Numbered from the stretch's first letter, positions 42,099 to 54,149 are shown. The stretch is 64,000 bases of DNA from Cladopsammia gracilis (GCA_022457155.1 JAJGOT010000421.1:442501-506500); one strand, 5' to 3'. Notes: generated from the sequence alone by a model not told the origin. Numbers and translations are program-made.

Positions 42099-43078
42099 GC
42101 GGGGGGGGGGGGGGGGGGGGGGGGGGAGGTTACTCCCTTATATGACCTATACGGGCACGTGCCGCTGGACAGGGTATGGTTTTTGGCATTTTTGTCCTGA
42201 ACAGGGTATATAATTTAAACGACAAACTGCAAGGCTGATTAGGTCTTTCGTAGATCCTACGTATCGTTTACAGCAGCTTTTTTGTTTGTGGTCCTTTGCA
42301 GATTTTAGTTCTATATAATTTAACGCGAGTCTGTCGCTTCAAATACAATACATACAAGGCAATGTTACATTAGGAAGTGAAAAACTGATTCAAGAAATGT
42401 AAATTTTGACTTAAAATTCAATAAATTATGTGACGAGGCTGCACGGTGAAATCCGATCATCAGACTTCCAATCTATTACTGGCCCTAGAGCGATAAGAAA
42501 ACATTTCATGACTTGTGCCCAGAGGCAAAGAGAAAAGTTTTTTTTGTGTCCTTCTTATATGACTAAGATGTTTGCATCGCTAGCTTGAAAAGAGATGCGT
42601 AAATAGGTTCCAAATGATCTGTATTATCCCAAATTAACTGCCGTGTACCCAAATTTTAACTTTATACTAATTAGCAGTAGCTAAAACCCCCCGGGGGGTC
42701 TCCCATATATAAGCTATACGGGTATGTGCCGCTGGATGGGGTCGGGTTTTTGACCTTCTGGGTCTGAGATGGGGTCTTAGTTTTGCCCACTAAGTCTGAG
42801 ATGGGGTATACTTTTCCGTTCAATTTTCGAATTAAGTGTTTTGTCATTTTTTCCGGCACATTTTTCATCTGGAACCGTGCCTGTAGAAGTCGATTCTATG
42901 AGCGTGTATGGGTTTGACGCCTAATTCTGTCAATTTGTGTAAACAAACCCCCTTTTTGTGTAAAGAGCCTTTTACCAAATTTAACTGTATGGTCTGAGAT
43001 GGGGTAGCAAAAATAGAAATTTTAGGTCTGAGATGGGGTGGAGGTTCTTAGGTCCCAGCGAAACACCCCCACCACCGA
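42099..43078. repeat. Two relatives of a GGGTCTGAGATGGGG element
   Basis: A 28-bp G-run (42099-42126) leads into TTATATGACCTATACGGGCA and GTGCCGCTGGA. A second copy starts near 42690 (CCCATATATAAGCTATACGG) and carries four TCTGAGATGGGGT words up to 43045. A further fragment lies at 59440-59510. Ends not fully resolved. Confidence 0.5.
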
Positions 43079-43081
43079 CGC

Positions 43082-43387
43082 CCGGGGGGAGACTCCCATA
43101 TGAAAGGGGCGGGGATGCCCGTCGGAAATTTTGAATTAAACCCCTAAAGGAGACCAATCTGGGTGTGGCTCAAGCTTTTGTTGACCCCTAAAAGAGACCA
43201 TTTTAAAACACAGACAAATGTATTATATTAATGTTTCTTCGCGTGCAACCCTAAACGAGACTTTGACGGCAAAATATAATGGCGTTTTGCCCAGAACACC
43301 CTAAGCGAGACCAAAATCCGAAATTTACACCCCTAAGCGAGACGACGAGCATCCCCGCCCCTTTCATATAGGAGTCCCCTCGGGGTT
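43082..43387. mobile_element. ~305-bp MITE with CCTAAGCGAGAC words
   Basis: GGGGGGAGACTCCCATATGA and AAGGGGCGGGGATGC are mirrored by GCATCCCCGCCCCTTTCATA and GGAGTCCCCTCGGG. The inner word CCCTAAxxGAGAC occurs five or six times. Confidence 0.8.
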
Positions 43388-43390
43388 TCG

Positions 43391-43560
43391 ACGGTGATCG
43401 GGAGACTAAAATTGATGGTTTTTGAGAGGCGCGCTACGTAGAAACATCCGTTATGTTGCGTCAGTTTTTTCACATGGTTTGGCCATGTTCTCTCTGGCAG
43501 ATAGTTTTGCAACAGTGGCATGATTTTCTCAGCTGTTTTGTTCATTGTGTATGGCATAAG
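43391..43560 (-). pseudogene. Unidentified protein-like exon or fragment
   Basis: After an acceptor-like GTGTACAG the minus strand encodes MNKTAEKIMPLLQNYLPERT and WPNHVKKLTQHNG ... FYVARLSKTINFSLPI. Its composition looks like real protein, but I do not recognise it, and its 3' side is cut by the MITE at 43387. Confidence 0.3.
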
Positions 43561-44245
43561 CTGTACACGTGGACAGGGTCATATCCGAAGTTTAAAACCA
43601 AGTGGACATTTTTGAAAGTGCTAACTCAGTCAGGTTAGTTACTCGAACTTGTTGCTACACTGTGCTGACGATCCGCAATAACGGCGAAATACCTATCCGC
43701 AGTTGCATTCAAACTTTCGGTTTGGTCTCAATCATGCCATTGTTGCGTTACTTTTTCTACGCAGTTGTCAGCCCTTGCTTCTTATAGTACCGTCGTAAGG
43801 GCCGATACGGCCTGAATTCGTTTCTTGCTCGTAGCAGGGCGAAAATAAAGAATTTGAAAAAGAAGAATTGTGTATTTCAAACATGTGTACCAAAGCCTTT
43901 TGACCAGCAAAAAATAAAGGAAAACTATTTTTGGTCGCGAAATCGAGCGGACCGCTTTTAGCGGGACTGCCACTTAACGCAAACAGACGTACCACTAATC
44001 GAAAAACGGAAAACAGAGATATTTCAGCCGATCCACATCTGAATAAATTACAAGAAAAATATTAAACATCAAACAACATTTAACAGACCGGACCCTATGG
44101 AATATATGAATGATCGATGTTTTAAAATATATTAAAGTTTGTAACAATTTGACGTGTTGACGATTTTTTTTTTCGCTGTCAATGTCATGAGCTTCCGTGT
44201 TCTGACCGCCCATTGCCGGATTAGCTTGCTAAAGGCAATTATGTT

Positions 44246-44754
44246 AATTAAAATTAAAGTTAAAGTTAAAGTTAAAGTGAAGTCGCTTAGCGAGTGACAA
44301 CCGGACATCTCGTGAAAAGTTGCTTAAAGTTAAGGCAGGAAAGCGAGTCGGCAATTAATTTTAGCCAATGAGAAGCCAGTTGTGGTCATTTATCCGACAA
44401 GGCTGTCAAATCGGAGATAAAGCACGCGTTCTATTTTCATGCCTTTCTCGTCGCATATTTGCGTCTTGTTGTACTAGATGTGGTCGATTAGCGAGTGACA
44501 ACCGGAAATTTCGTGAAAAGAGTTGCTTTTCAACTCGCTTAATGTTATTAAAGCGAGTCAGCTCAATTGAATTGAACTCTCGTTAAATTTAAGGCACGAA
44601 AGCAGGTAGCTTAAGCGATTTGGCAATTAATTTTAGCCAATGAGAAGCCAGTTGTGGTCATTTATCAGACAAGGGTATCAAATTGGAAATAAAAAGCGTT
44701 CTATTTTCATGCGTCTCTCGTCGCATATTTGTGTCTTGTTGTACTAAATGTGGT
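44246..44754. repeat. (TTAAAG)n and a ~265-bp direct duplication
   Basis: (AAAGTT)n at 44246-44280. Then TTAGCGAGTGACAACCGG begins copy 1 (44287) and copy 2 (44489); both continue through TTTTAGCCAATGAGAAGCCA and end TTGTTGTACTA(G/A)ATGTGGT (44484 and 44754). Confidence 0.85.
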
Positions 44755-45314
44755 CCAACCAAATTGCAAAGAAACTGGAACGGTTGCATCTAAATACGAA
44801 GTATTCTCGCCAAATATTGTAAGGTAGTAGGTGCCGGCGCTCTCATTGCGTCAATGGTGGCGCAATTTCTGCGAAAAATAGCTCAAGACGTCTTTAATAT
44901 GGCTTTGCATGCGTGGGGCCAACGCTCACGGTTTCTTTCGGTGACTATGGCTCCTGGCAAAATATGTTGTTGTTGCTCATTTATATTAAATTCGGCATAT
45001 GTGGAGGGGCCTAATTTGATTGCATTATACAATGGATTTACTTTTGCGCACAATTAACGTCAATGTCCCTTTTTAGTAGTCATTGGAATTATACTGAATC
45101 ATTGCTATTACGGTTTGATTTATGAAAGAGTTATTTCAATTTTAAATGGCTATTAAATGTTGAGGTGTCATGATTATGTAATAGTATGTTAGAAAGGTAA
45201 GATTTTGCCGATTAAGCGAACTAAAAAACTTTCGGCTTGATTATGCAAGAGTATGGATTTGGCTTTTGTTCTGTCGGTTTTGGAATATTGAATCATTGCC
45301 ATATGAAGCACTCA

Positions 45315-45715
45315 TCAGTCAAATATTTCAATAGTATTGCAGGAGAAAATCCAGATGATATTAAAGTTTTGAAAACAGCTCCTACTGGGAAAGCTGCTTT
45401 CCATATTAGAGGCAATACATTTTACACACGACATTCAAGTTTTACAGTTTCAACCATGTTTGAATTTAGAAATAATGGGACAAAAAGATGCCAAAAAATT
45501 TGCAGAGCTACTTAATCGCATGAGAAAGGGAAAACATACTAAACATGATATTGCCATTTTAAATCGAAGAGTTCTTAATGTAAAATCAAAAGAAAAAAAT
45601 TATCCTATGAATATTTCCTATTTATGTCCTACAAATGCACCAGTAGATGATCACAACAATGCTATTTATAACATTCACTTACAACCACTCATTTCACAGT
45701 CAAAAACCGTCGATG
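45315..45715 (+). pseudogene. Helitron helicase (Pif1-like) fragment
   Basis: SVKYFNSIAGENPDDIKVLK and TAPTGKAAFHIRGNT (Walker A GKAA type) are followed, after a deletion and frameshift at about 45415-45460, by QKDAKKFAELLNRMRKGKHT, KHDIAILNRR, NYPMNISYLCPTNAPVDDHN. These match the Pif1-like helicase of animal Helitrons. Walker B and most of the core are deleted. Confidence 0.8.
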
Positions 45716-45839
45716 AGCCTCCACTAGTTCTAACCACTTCTGCAGTCACCGGCAAATGAATTTTAAAGCCTTCATACCGTAGCCTTTACGTTCTTTATTT
45801 AGCAAGACTCCACTTTCTGTTCTACTGTAAAGTGTACTT

Positions 45840-48800
45840 CATCCCTGTTCATCCGTTGCTTCAATAACCAAATGTCTCGCGGAATAAAATGACATTATTG
45901 CCTTGTACATGAAATCTTTGTCGCGTATGTACTCTTCGGAAAGATTGAACATTCGGAGGACAGGAGGCCAACGAAATCCAAGGTCGTCACTTGGTCCTCC
46001 CGGACAGAATACTTTATTCAACTTGAATTGAAAGTTCTGCTGTTTTCGATGTCTTCCTGCCCACATGAGAAAGGATATCAGACATAGGAGTGCCATCTAA
46101 CACCAACGAAATCGCAGAGCCACTTCTCAAGCCATGAAGGATAATGTTGCGCGACCCAACTAACACTAACAAGAGGCAGGTACTGAAGATAAAAAGAAAG
46201 ACGAGCCTGTGCTGCGGAAGAGTCAAACGGGGCGGCCCTAATCTCCCCCGACGAATTTAATGGACGAAAACGGTATATGGCGCAAGCGAACTGTAAATGG
46301 GTCACAAATGGAGATATAAGCCTGTATCGCCGTAACATGACAATCAAATTATTGTTTCCACACCGTATGAAGGCGAATAAATTGTTCGAGCCACCCCGCA
46401 GCGTTTTCGTATACATATGGTTGAACAGGAGGCCCCCTCAGAATTTCTTGGGTCTCCATTCTGCCTAAATCACCCGCTAGGTCCCCAGCAAAAACCATAG
46501 CTTTAAAGAAGGCTTAACTCTGAGCTAAAACGAAGATCTTCTTAGAAACTAAACCCGGTTCGTTCAATTGACTGCGCCGGGATAAGATCCGAGATCGCGA
46601 TCAGGTCACTCAGCAAAAAAGGCTCCGCTTGTGAAGGGGAGACCCTGGCCTGAAGCTGTTCTGCCCTTACCGATGTGAGATAAACCTTCACCCTTCTCGA
46701 TGCTGCGGGGTTACCATAACCGGGAACACCTGAGTTATCCGAACCTCACCCTTGCGCGGTGAAGATCGCTCTGAGTTTCTTTTAATTAAGGAGTCCACGG
46801 TCCCAAATACCAATCGCGTCGGCCAATGGCACTTAGAAGGCCTCTTGGTCCCAAAGGCAGGACACATGTGTACATGCACTTTCGTTTTACCCTCATGATC
46901 CTTCCAGATTAGAAAACGGATAACATCATCCGGGGTAGCTAAGTGGAGATCTCGAGGCGGCGACAACTTCTGCAAAAATGTTCCAAACTCTCTCTCTCCA
47001 AAGACGACTCTTGGCTACAATATGGAGTTGACTGTTTTCGTCTCAGCAAGTCTTCCCTTCGAGCTTCAATTCGTGGATCGGAAGGTCTACAGGAGCTTTC
47101 AAGGACTGAGACGAGGGTGGACCTGTTCCACATCTAGCATGACCACACCGTTGGCAAAATCAAAATCCCTCATCGTTAGGGTAAAAACAGCACGGACAGC
47201 CGACTGCTGGGACAAACAGTCTTGGGAATCTGGGTAAAGACTGTGAGAACAGAGGAGAAGAAAATGACCATTTCCACCTCTAAACTCCGTCTAGACAATC
47301 TGCCAGCATCTTGGTGACAGCATAGCGTCGTTACGAGACAGCTTTCGTGGAAACCAGTCCGCCACATTCATATGTGAAGAGACAAAGATCATTGATAAAG
47401 CAATATTTTCTCACAATAAACAAAATAAAAGCGCTTTTCTACGCGTTTCAAATCCTTGCAACGAGAACCTCTACCATGCCAGGTATAAATAATAGCCTGG
47501 TCACCCCCTTGAATATCGAGGCGACAATCTCGAACTTCCGGCGGAAGAGATTCTAGAGCTCTGCCACAGCCCACATTTCTTTGACATTATTTAACGAGAG
47601 AAGGTCCTCCCAAAATCGCCAAATGTCAATTCCCCTGAGTTTGTGTGAATCACCCCTGCCCAACGAGACAATGATGCGTCCGTTGTTAGCTTGAGTGCCA
47701 CATGTTCCTTCTTTCTCCACGGAATATACTCGGACCAAGAATCCAGGAAACGCCAGCACACTAATTCCTCTCGCAGCATAGGCGAAAAGTGGAATTTTGC
47801 TTTTCCGAAGCCGCCCCAATAGCCGACGCCAACTCACGTATATAACATTTTGCCCCGGGGAATGCAAGCGTAAACGAAATGCACTTTCCCATAAGCTTTT
47901 GGAGAGCATTGACAGGCACCGAATCCCTGCGGGCAAGGAGGCTTTCTCCTAACACCGCAAACCTTTGTTTCTTAACATCAGGAATCAAAACGCCTGCAAG
48001 TGCGAATCAGCCAACATGCCCAGGTATGATATCCGCCCAACTGGGACAAGGATGTACTTTGCTAAACCAAGGGAGTACCCCCACATAATTAAAACTCGAC
48101 AAACAATATAAAGGGAGGCTTCCGCCGACCTCCTACTTAAAAGAGTGTCTCGCAGACTTATATGGCGGGACCAGAAGCCCTCTTTAGCGAACAGTTCTCC
48201 TACCAATCTAACATCGATATAAAAGGACAGGCGACACCGAGGCCCCGAAGATAGCTAACTGCCGCTAAACCCACATGGTAAAGTCGCACTCGGGCCACGA
48301 TGGCCCACACGGCCGGAGCTTAACCCGGTTTCCGTAGCATGAAGCAACTAGGAATATTGCTACTCCCCCCTGGATGGGATGCTAGTCCATCGCAGGGTTA
48401 CCCCCAGCATTTTGTCACCGGTACCCATTTATACACCTGGGTGGAGAGAGACAGTGTGGAGTAAAGTTTCTTGTCAAAGGAAACAACACGACGGCCGAGA
48501 CCAGGCTCGAACCACCGACCTTCAGGTTGAAAGTCCGACGCGCTAACCACTAGACCACCGTGCCGCCCACGCTAAACCCACATACTGGGAAACAAACCAC
48601 CAGCCATTCCATTCAAAGCCCTCAAGCTCTTGTGATTTTTCCGTGAGCAGGATGTGGTCATAGCCCACATTACCATCCAATTTAGACATAAGGATTCCGC
48701 ATAAAAAAATCGTGAAACCTCCGCTAATTTAGCTATTGGAAATGGCGTGTCTGCCATCCTTAAATTCAGGAACGAAGCATCAATACACAAGCGAGGTTTC

Positions 48801-48996
48801 GAAGGCTCTATAGTAAGGGTAAAACAAGCCAAGGAGGTTCCACTGTTCCTCCTACATCCCAAACTTTCACAGCTCCACTTATAATGCGGGACTGTATTTC
48901 GTATGAAATAACCGTTTCCAAGCCTTTACAAGATAGGTGGTTTGAAAAGACTTTCCTTGGCGGAGAAGGGCTACCGTAATGAGCTCCTGTAAACAC
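45840..48996 (-). pseudogene. Decayed DIRS/Ngaro-type YR retrotransposon
   Basis: In minus-strand order: RT fingers EPSKPRLCIDASFLNLRMAD (about 48830-48770); SINE insertion (48277-48570); the RT active site reading YIDV, where YIDD is expected, near 48221-48210; GELFAKEGFWS, SRVLIMWGYSLGLAKYILVP-like palm; VKKQRFAVLGESLLARRDSV and LMGKCISFTLAFPGAKCYIR thumb; RNase H LKLTTDASLSRWAGVIH (about 47690); LESLPPEVRDCRLDIQ; tyrosine recombinase with ATPDDVIRFLIWKDHEGKT (46935-46880) and HGLRSGSAISLVLDGTPMSD ... LSHVGRKTS (about 46130-46035). Multiple frameshifts and stops. Confidence 0.85.
48277..48570 (-). repeat. tRNA-derived SINE inserted in the DIRS element
   Basis: On the minus strand from 48570: a pol III A box TGGTCTAGTGGTTAGCG and B box GGTTCGAGCC in a tRNA-like head, a body with CACCCAGGTGTATAAATGGG, and a 3' part GATGGACTAGCATCCCATCC. 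It is flanked by the 13-bp duplication GCTAAACCCACAT (48264-48276 and 48571-48583). Not a functional tRNA gene. Confidence 0.92.
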
Positions 48997-48999
48997 TCC

Positions 49000-49437
49000 C
49001 TGAAAGGGACGGAGAAAATCTAAAATATTGACTCTTGATAGTTTTCTTATCCAGTAAGTCCTTCAGAATGACATTCCCACGCTTCCAAATGATTGTGAAG
49101 TTCCCCTGATAAGAACATGTTCGGGTCCCGAAACTTTACTTCTTAATAGACCTAAATTCTATTCTTCTAAATTCACCCTGATAACACGCCTCTCAAAGAA
49201 CATTAGGTTCACCCAGTTACCTATAACGCATATTATTGGGCTCACCACGCCCGTTTTGAGTTTCCGCTGGACTCATGCAAAATACGCTTCTCAATTGGCA
49301 TAGACCCTTACAGGGGCTATCTTTCAGTAACTGCGAGTCCTCAAAAGAGAACCCAACCGACAATATATCCCCCTCTTATAACAACTATCTTAGACATTAT
49401 ATCCTACTGACAACGCCATTGGACTGAACCTTTTTAC
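49000..49437. other. Probably 5' part of the DIRS element, not resolved
   Basis: No readable frame remains. It lies where gag would be expected on the minus strand. Confidence 0.3.
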
Positions 49438-50275
49438 GTCATTATGGACTCACATAGAAACGCGTTACCTCAACAATGAGTTCACAAAGATACACAACTT
49501 ACTTTGTCATTGAGCCTACAAAGAAACCCTTTACCTCAACAGTGATTTCACAAAGATACTCCACTTACTCCGTCATTGGGCTCACAAAGAAACCCTTTAT
49601 CTCAACAATGATTTGACAAAGATACTCAACTTACCTCGTCATGGGGCTCGCAAAGAAACCCTTTATCTCAACAGAAAATTCATAAAGATACTCCACCTAC
49701 TTCATTGGGCTCACAAAGAAACCCCTTATCTGAACAGATAGTTCACAAAGATACTCCACTTAATCCATCAATTCGGCTAACCAAGCAACGCTTAATCTCA
49801 ACAGTGAGTTCACAAAGAGACTCAACTTACTTCGTCATTGGGCTCAAAAAGAAACCCTTTATCTCAACAGTGAGTTCACAAAGATACTCAACTTAGATCA
49901 ACTTACTTCGTCATCAGGCTCACAAAGAAACCCTGTATCCCAACAGTGAGTTCACAAAGATACTCCACTTACTTCGTCATTGGGCTCACAAAGAAACCCT
50001 TTATCTCAACAGAGAGTTCACAAAGATACTAGGCTAACTCCGTCACTGGGCTCACAAAGAAAACCTTTATCTAAACAGAGAGTTCACCAATATACCCTAC
50101 TTACTCCGGTCCGTCAATTTGGCTCACCCAGCAACAAGTAATCTCAATAGCGAGTTCACAAAGAGACTCAACTTACTCCGCCATTGGGCTCACAAAGAAA
50201 TCCTTTATGTCAATAGTGAGTTCACAAAGATACTCAACGCAGTTCGTCATTAGGCTCGCCAAGAACCCTTCGTTT
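49438..50275. repeat. 66-bp tandem array, about 13 copies
   Basis: Unit: CGTCATTGGGCTCACAAAGA, AACCCTTTATCTCAACAGTG, AGTTCACAAAGATACTCAAC, TTACTT. Units differ at 5-15 percent of positions. No coding. Confidence 0.95.
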
Positions 50276-50432
50276 CACCTTGCCATAGCCCAGTCAAGTA
50301 AACATGAGACTAAAACCTCACCTATCGCTTTCAATCTTGGGCCCGATATAATTGCTGCGGAGCGAGCGAGCAGCAACATAATCAGGATTTAAGAGAGATA
50401 TATAAGGTGGGACGAATTCTCGAATTCATCAC

Positions 50433-50505
50433 TTTTTACCAGAATGCATTGCATTTAACCACACGTTTTACCAGAATGCATTGCATTTAACCACACTTTT
50501 TACCA
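50433..50505. repeat. 33-bp direct duplication
   Basis: TTTTTACCAGAATGCATTGC followed by ATTTAACCACAC occurs twice in a row, then a partial third unit. Confidence 0.9.
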
Positions 50506-50808
50506 GAGTTCTGTGCGGCATTTTTGACATGTGCTAAACAAATTTCCTTGGGTTTCCGACAGTTTCTTCCGTGCGATAATTTAACGCGTTTTGCTCTTGA
50601 GACTAAACTAATAGATATTTGAATAAAACTTTCAACTAAGAGAATTCGTTGACCTTTGTCCTGGGTAAAGGCAAAGTGCGATTAAACTTGTTCGAATGTT
50701 TTCTTCGTTAAGCCAATAATCACGGTATTATAAAAGGCAAGCTAGTAAATATAATTCGCAGACGGTTGTGCTTCGCGCTGCAATTAGGATACAAAAATCG
50801 CCAAGCCT

Positions 50809-51226
50809 TAGTAGATAGGAAACAAGGATTCTGGCACACTTTCAAATACGTAGCATATTAACACAAGTCAAAATTTATCTTATTTTATGTTAAAATTCAA
50901 CAAAAAATAATTCGATTCTCGTTCCCCAATTTGTGCTCGTTCGCAAACGTAAAATATTTTCAAACAAATTCCTCGTCACTTTGAGCGTCATTGTCAAGTT
51001 TGTGTTCAATTGTTCAAATCATTCAATCCCTGACTTTTGTTAAATTTAACATAATACATGTTAATTGACTTTTTGTTATTTACGTTGGCGAACGAGCAGA
51101 AAATCGATCATCTCATCCAATTTTGATTATTCGTTAAATTGAACGTCAACTGACGTTCAATTTCTGTTTTGTGTTAACATGCTACGTATTTGAAAGTGTG
51201 CCAGAATCCTTGTTTCCTATCTACTA
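50809..51226. mobile_element. 418-bp MITE, ~60-bp inverted ends
   Basis: TAGTAGATAGGAAACAAGGA ... mirrored at the right end. The match extends through TTCTGGCACACTTTCAAATA and CGTAGCAT(A/G)TTAACAC. GCCT flanks both ends (50805-50808 and 51227-51230), suggesting a 4-bp duplication. Interior non-coding. Confidence 0.9.
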
Positions 51227-51325
51227 GCCTTCCGGAAGCAGAAAATCACTGAATTCTGATAAGCGTTTAACTCTTTTATTCAAGGGAAAGACATTTTCAT
51301 TTAAGGAAATTATGAGTTTCATTAA

Positions 51326-52499
51326 GTAACAATCCGTGTAAGAAGTAGGCAATTCTCTATTGTTCCGCTGCATTTCGCTTAAGGTTACAGTGTACCTCCA
51401 GATCGAAAATTTATTGAAAATTTTTTTTTGGCGTTAAAATAAAGTTTACAGAATGAACTTTCATCCAAAAAAAAAATATCGAAAAATAGTGAAAATTGAC
51501 GGAGAAATGACGGTATAACTTTTGTGGGCGGAGTTTGTTTATTACACGATATGTTTTTTTAAGCGCCGTTTTCTCAAAGTTAATTTTTCGCTTGTTGGGG
51601 ACACTTTAAAGAGCTACAACTCAAAGGGAATTTGTTCGATTTTCGTTAAATTTGGACAGAAGCTAGGCTAACATATAATCAACAAAAACGTGTCGGCGAA
51701 TTTCTTAATTCCGAAAACTTTTTCGTCAAGAGCCATTTCCGTGCGATCATTCCAATTTATTTTCTCCCCTTTTCGAAAATATTCTGTAACTTTTCACTGC
51801 AACTGAATATGGAAAATCGCCGACACGTTTTTTTAGCGCTTCTTGTCCGGAAATCCGAGAACAAATCAAATTAGCAAAATATAATAATCGCTTTGAGTTA
51901 TAGCGTTTTAAAGCTGATTCGGACGTTCGAATTTAGACGTCGTAAAAAATTCGACAATTCATTTTATTACCAAATGGTTTCCATATTTAGATAGCCAGTT
52001 CTATAAGCTTTAATTTGATATCTGGGTTTAGGTATATTAAGTGTAATGTTAAGACGCTAGAGCTGTTATACTGGAGACACCCCCGAAGGTACACTGTAAC
52101 CTTAACCCACATAAGAATATTTAGATTTTCGTCCTGAGAATACGTCAACCTATGGACAACATGGTTTTGAAATAAAATTTACTGAAACTTTATTTTAAAG
52201 CGATGTTTCTTTTGTGTTACAAGATTTCATCCAATCGCGAGACTCCAAAACAATGGCCAAAACAAACTTCTAATTTTCCATGTTCCCCACATAGAATTTT
52301 TGTTGCATTAAAAATCACAATAGTTTTCACTAAAAGGGAATCAATTAGTAAACTAGAGATAAATAAATGCGCTGCTTGATGAAGTGATGGTAGATTTTCA
52401 TGTTTTAGCCAATGAGGTGGACGGTTTCAACAATAGCGCAATTCACACCTTTCTGCATTCCGTGCATTTGGGTTGCCTACTTCTTACACGGATTGTTAC
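51326..52499. mobile_element. TTAA element 2 (hosts the 719-bp MITE)
   Basis: TTAA at 51322-51325 and 52500-52503 bracket GTAACAATCCGTGTAAGAAG and its mirror CTTCTTACACGGATTGTTAC. The interior aligns with 7063-8510. After removal of the 719-bp MITE it is about 450 bp. Non-coding. Confidence 0.88.
51383..52101. mobile_element. 719-bp TTAA MITE, copy 2
   Basis: GGTTACAGTGTACC ... GGTACACTGTAACC with TTAA at 51379-51382 and 52102-52105. Same length as 14750-15468, in inverse orientation. In element 1 the target reads CATTTCGCTTTCCCCACATA without it, near 7108-7128. Confidence 0.95.
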
Positions 52500-52549
52500 T
52501 TAAAACGTTTTGACCTTTAGAACAAATATTTTGGATTCATGATAATGAA

Positions 52550-52928
52550 AAAACAGAGCGCGAAATTTGCATATATGAAAGAAGTGTACTTGCGAGAACA
52601 CTTTGAAGAAACTGTGAAGCCTGGAAAAACTAATACATGGCAAAATCAAAGCAGTTATTTAAAGAACTGGCTTTATAAAAAAAAATTCATTTCGATTTGG
52701 TCTTGAAATCAAACGGGGGGGGGGGGGGGGGGGGGGGGGCATGATGCGTCACACAATATTTATTTTTATTAAAATATTTCACTAATTTATAGCACTCATC
52801 ACCACAGTTTTGACATTATGAAAGCATAATCTCCTGAATCCGATTACATGTATATTTTTTTTCATTACCTGTAAATTTAGGGCTTCCAAAAATTTATTGA
52901 AAACTGGGCAGGAGAAGGGTCAAACAAT
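52550..52928. other. Unassigned, with a G-run
   Basis: G-run at 52714-52739. Otherwise AT-rich with nothing recognised. The Penelope remnant begins to be readable at about 52970. Confidence 0.4.
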
Positions 52929-52969
52929 ATGGCCATCCATCGGTATAAAGGGGGAGGGGTAGTGGATTC

Positions 52970-53620
52970 TTTCTGGAATAACCCGATCATCACAGTTCCC
53001 AAAAAAGAAACAATCTTAGTTTTACCTTATTTAGGGGTACAAAGTAAAATTGTTACCAAACAGCTTAAGACCTGCATTAATAAATTTTATGGCTGCATTG
53101 ATCTTAGGGTGATTTTCCAAAACGCTCATCGCATTAAGTCCTTTTTTCCCTACAAAGATAGGTTCAACCGTTCCCAAATGTCAAAAGTTGTGTATAAGGC
53201 TAGTTGTTGGGATTGTCAGGATTTCTACATTGTTAAAACAAAACGAAGATTGCATGACAGAAAAACTGAACATTTTAAAGAAATCACAAGCACTTGCCAT
53301 GCATCTGCTATCGCAGACCACGTCACATCAACTGGTCACAACTTCAAATGGGACCACTTTGAGATATTGGCAAAAGGTCGGTCTGATACTCACTGTAAGA
53401 TTAAGGAGACTCTACTTATTCAGGAACTCAGACCTACCCTTAACGATAACGTCAGCAGCGAAAAGCTAATTCTTTATTAGTTTGCATCTTTTATATGCAA
53501 ATTTTTCTCATCTTATGTTATTGTTAATTAGTTACTTATTATTCATTTAAATTTAGTTACTTGTATTCTAAACGGTCACTTCTGAGGATGTATGTTGTAA
53601 CATACGAAACGTCAAGTTAA
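52970..53620 (+). pseudogene. Penelope-like element 3' end (endonuclease + hammerhead)
   Basis: ETILVLPYLGVQSKIVTKQL, INKFYGCIDLRVIFQNAHRI, KSFFPYKDRFNRSQMSKVVY, then the GIY-YIG core KASCWDCQDFYIVKTKRRLH and DRKTEHFK ... IADHVTSTGH ... IKETLLIQELRPTLN, stop at 53478-53480. The second motif reads FYIV where YIG is required, so it is probably inactive although the frame is open for 183 codons. The 3' flank has a canonical hammerhead core. Confidence 0.85.
53575..53620 (+). ncRNA. Hammerhead ribozyme motif (canonical core)
   Basis: ACUU (stem I), CUGAGGA (53582-53588, fits CUGANGA), stem II GUAUGUU/AACAUAC, GAAA (53606-53609), ACGU palindrome as minimal stem III, cleavage C53613, AAGU pairing with ACUU. 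All invariant residues are present. Confidence 0.75.
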
Positions 53621-53739
53621 TATTTTGTTTTCCAACATGCGTTTTATTGTCATGTTTGTCACTGTAATTTGTGACTATTTTAAGAGTCTCACGCAAGCAG
53701 ATAGCTAATGTCAACATCAACAGAATGAGCCGCAGCATT

Positions 53740-54147
53740 GGCCGTTTCCACACTAGAGACGGACAAATCGTCTGGACGGACAAGTCGTCTCAGACGGACA
53801 AGTCGTCTTAGTGTGAAAACGGGACGAACAAAATTTTGGACGTAAAAGTCGTCTGATTTTGTCCGTCGATTTGGCCGTCTATTAAGACGATTTTTCGAGG
53901 ACAATAAAAATTATGTTCTTCTAGACGGATAAGTCGTCCAAAGTCCGACTTAAATTCACAGCAGAAGAACAAATGGTTGTATCTCGACAGTACTCGCTTT
54001 CAAAATCGTCTGTTTGTTCGTTTAGATATGAATTTACGATGACCAACACAAGGTGAGTTGTCCGTCTAGAATTCACATTACACGAACAAATCGTCGGACA
54101 ACTTGTCCGTCCAGACGATTTGTCCGTCTTCTAGTGTGAAATGGGCC
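53740..54147. mobile_element. 408-bp MITE with GACGGACAAGTCGTC words
   Basis: GGCCGTTTCCACACTAGAGA and the mirrored CTTCTAGTGTGAAATGGGCC, ATT on both outer sides (53737-53739 and 54148-54150). GACGGACAA(G/A)TCGTC or its complement occurs about ten times. Confidence 0.85.
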
Positions 54148-54149
54148 AT

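Noticed and set aside
48480..48570. tRNA gene suggested by A and B boxes
   Set aside because: The boxes belong to the head of a SINE with a long non-tRNA body and a target duplication; no cloverleaf acceptor stem seen.
49438..50275. CRISPR-like spaced repeats
   Set aside because: The whole 66-bp unit repeats, including the would-be spacers; eukaryotic satellite. Same for 3425-3732 and 54735-55385.
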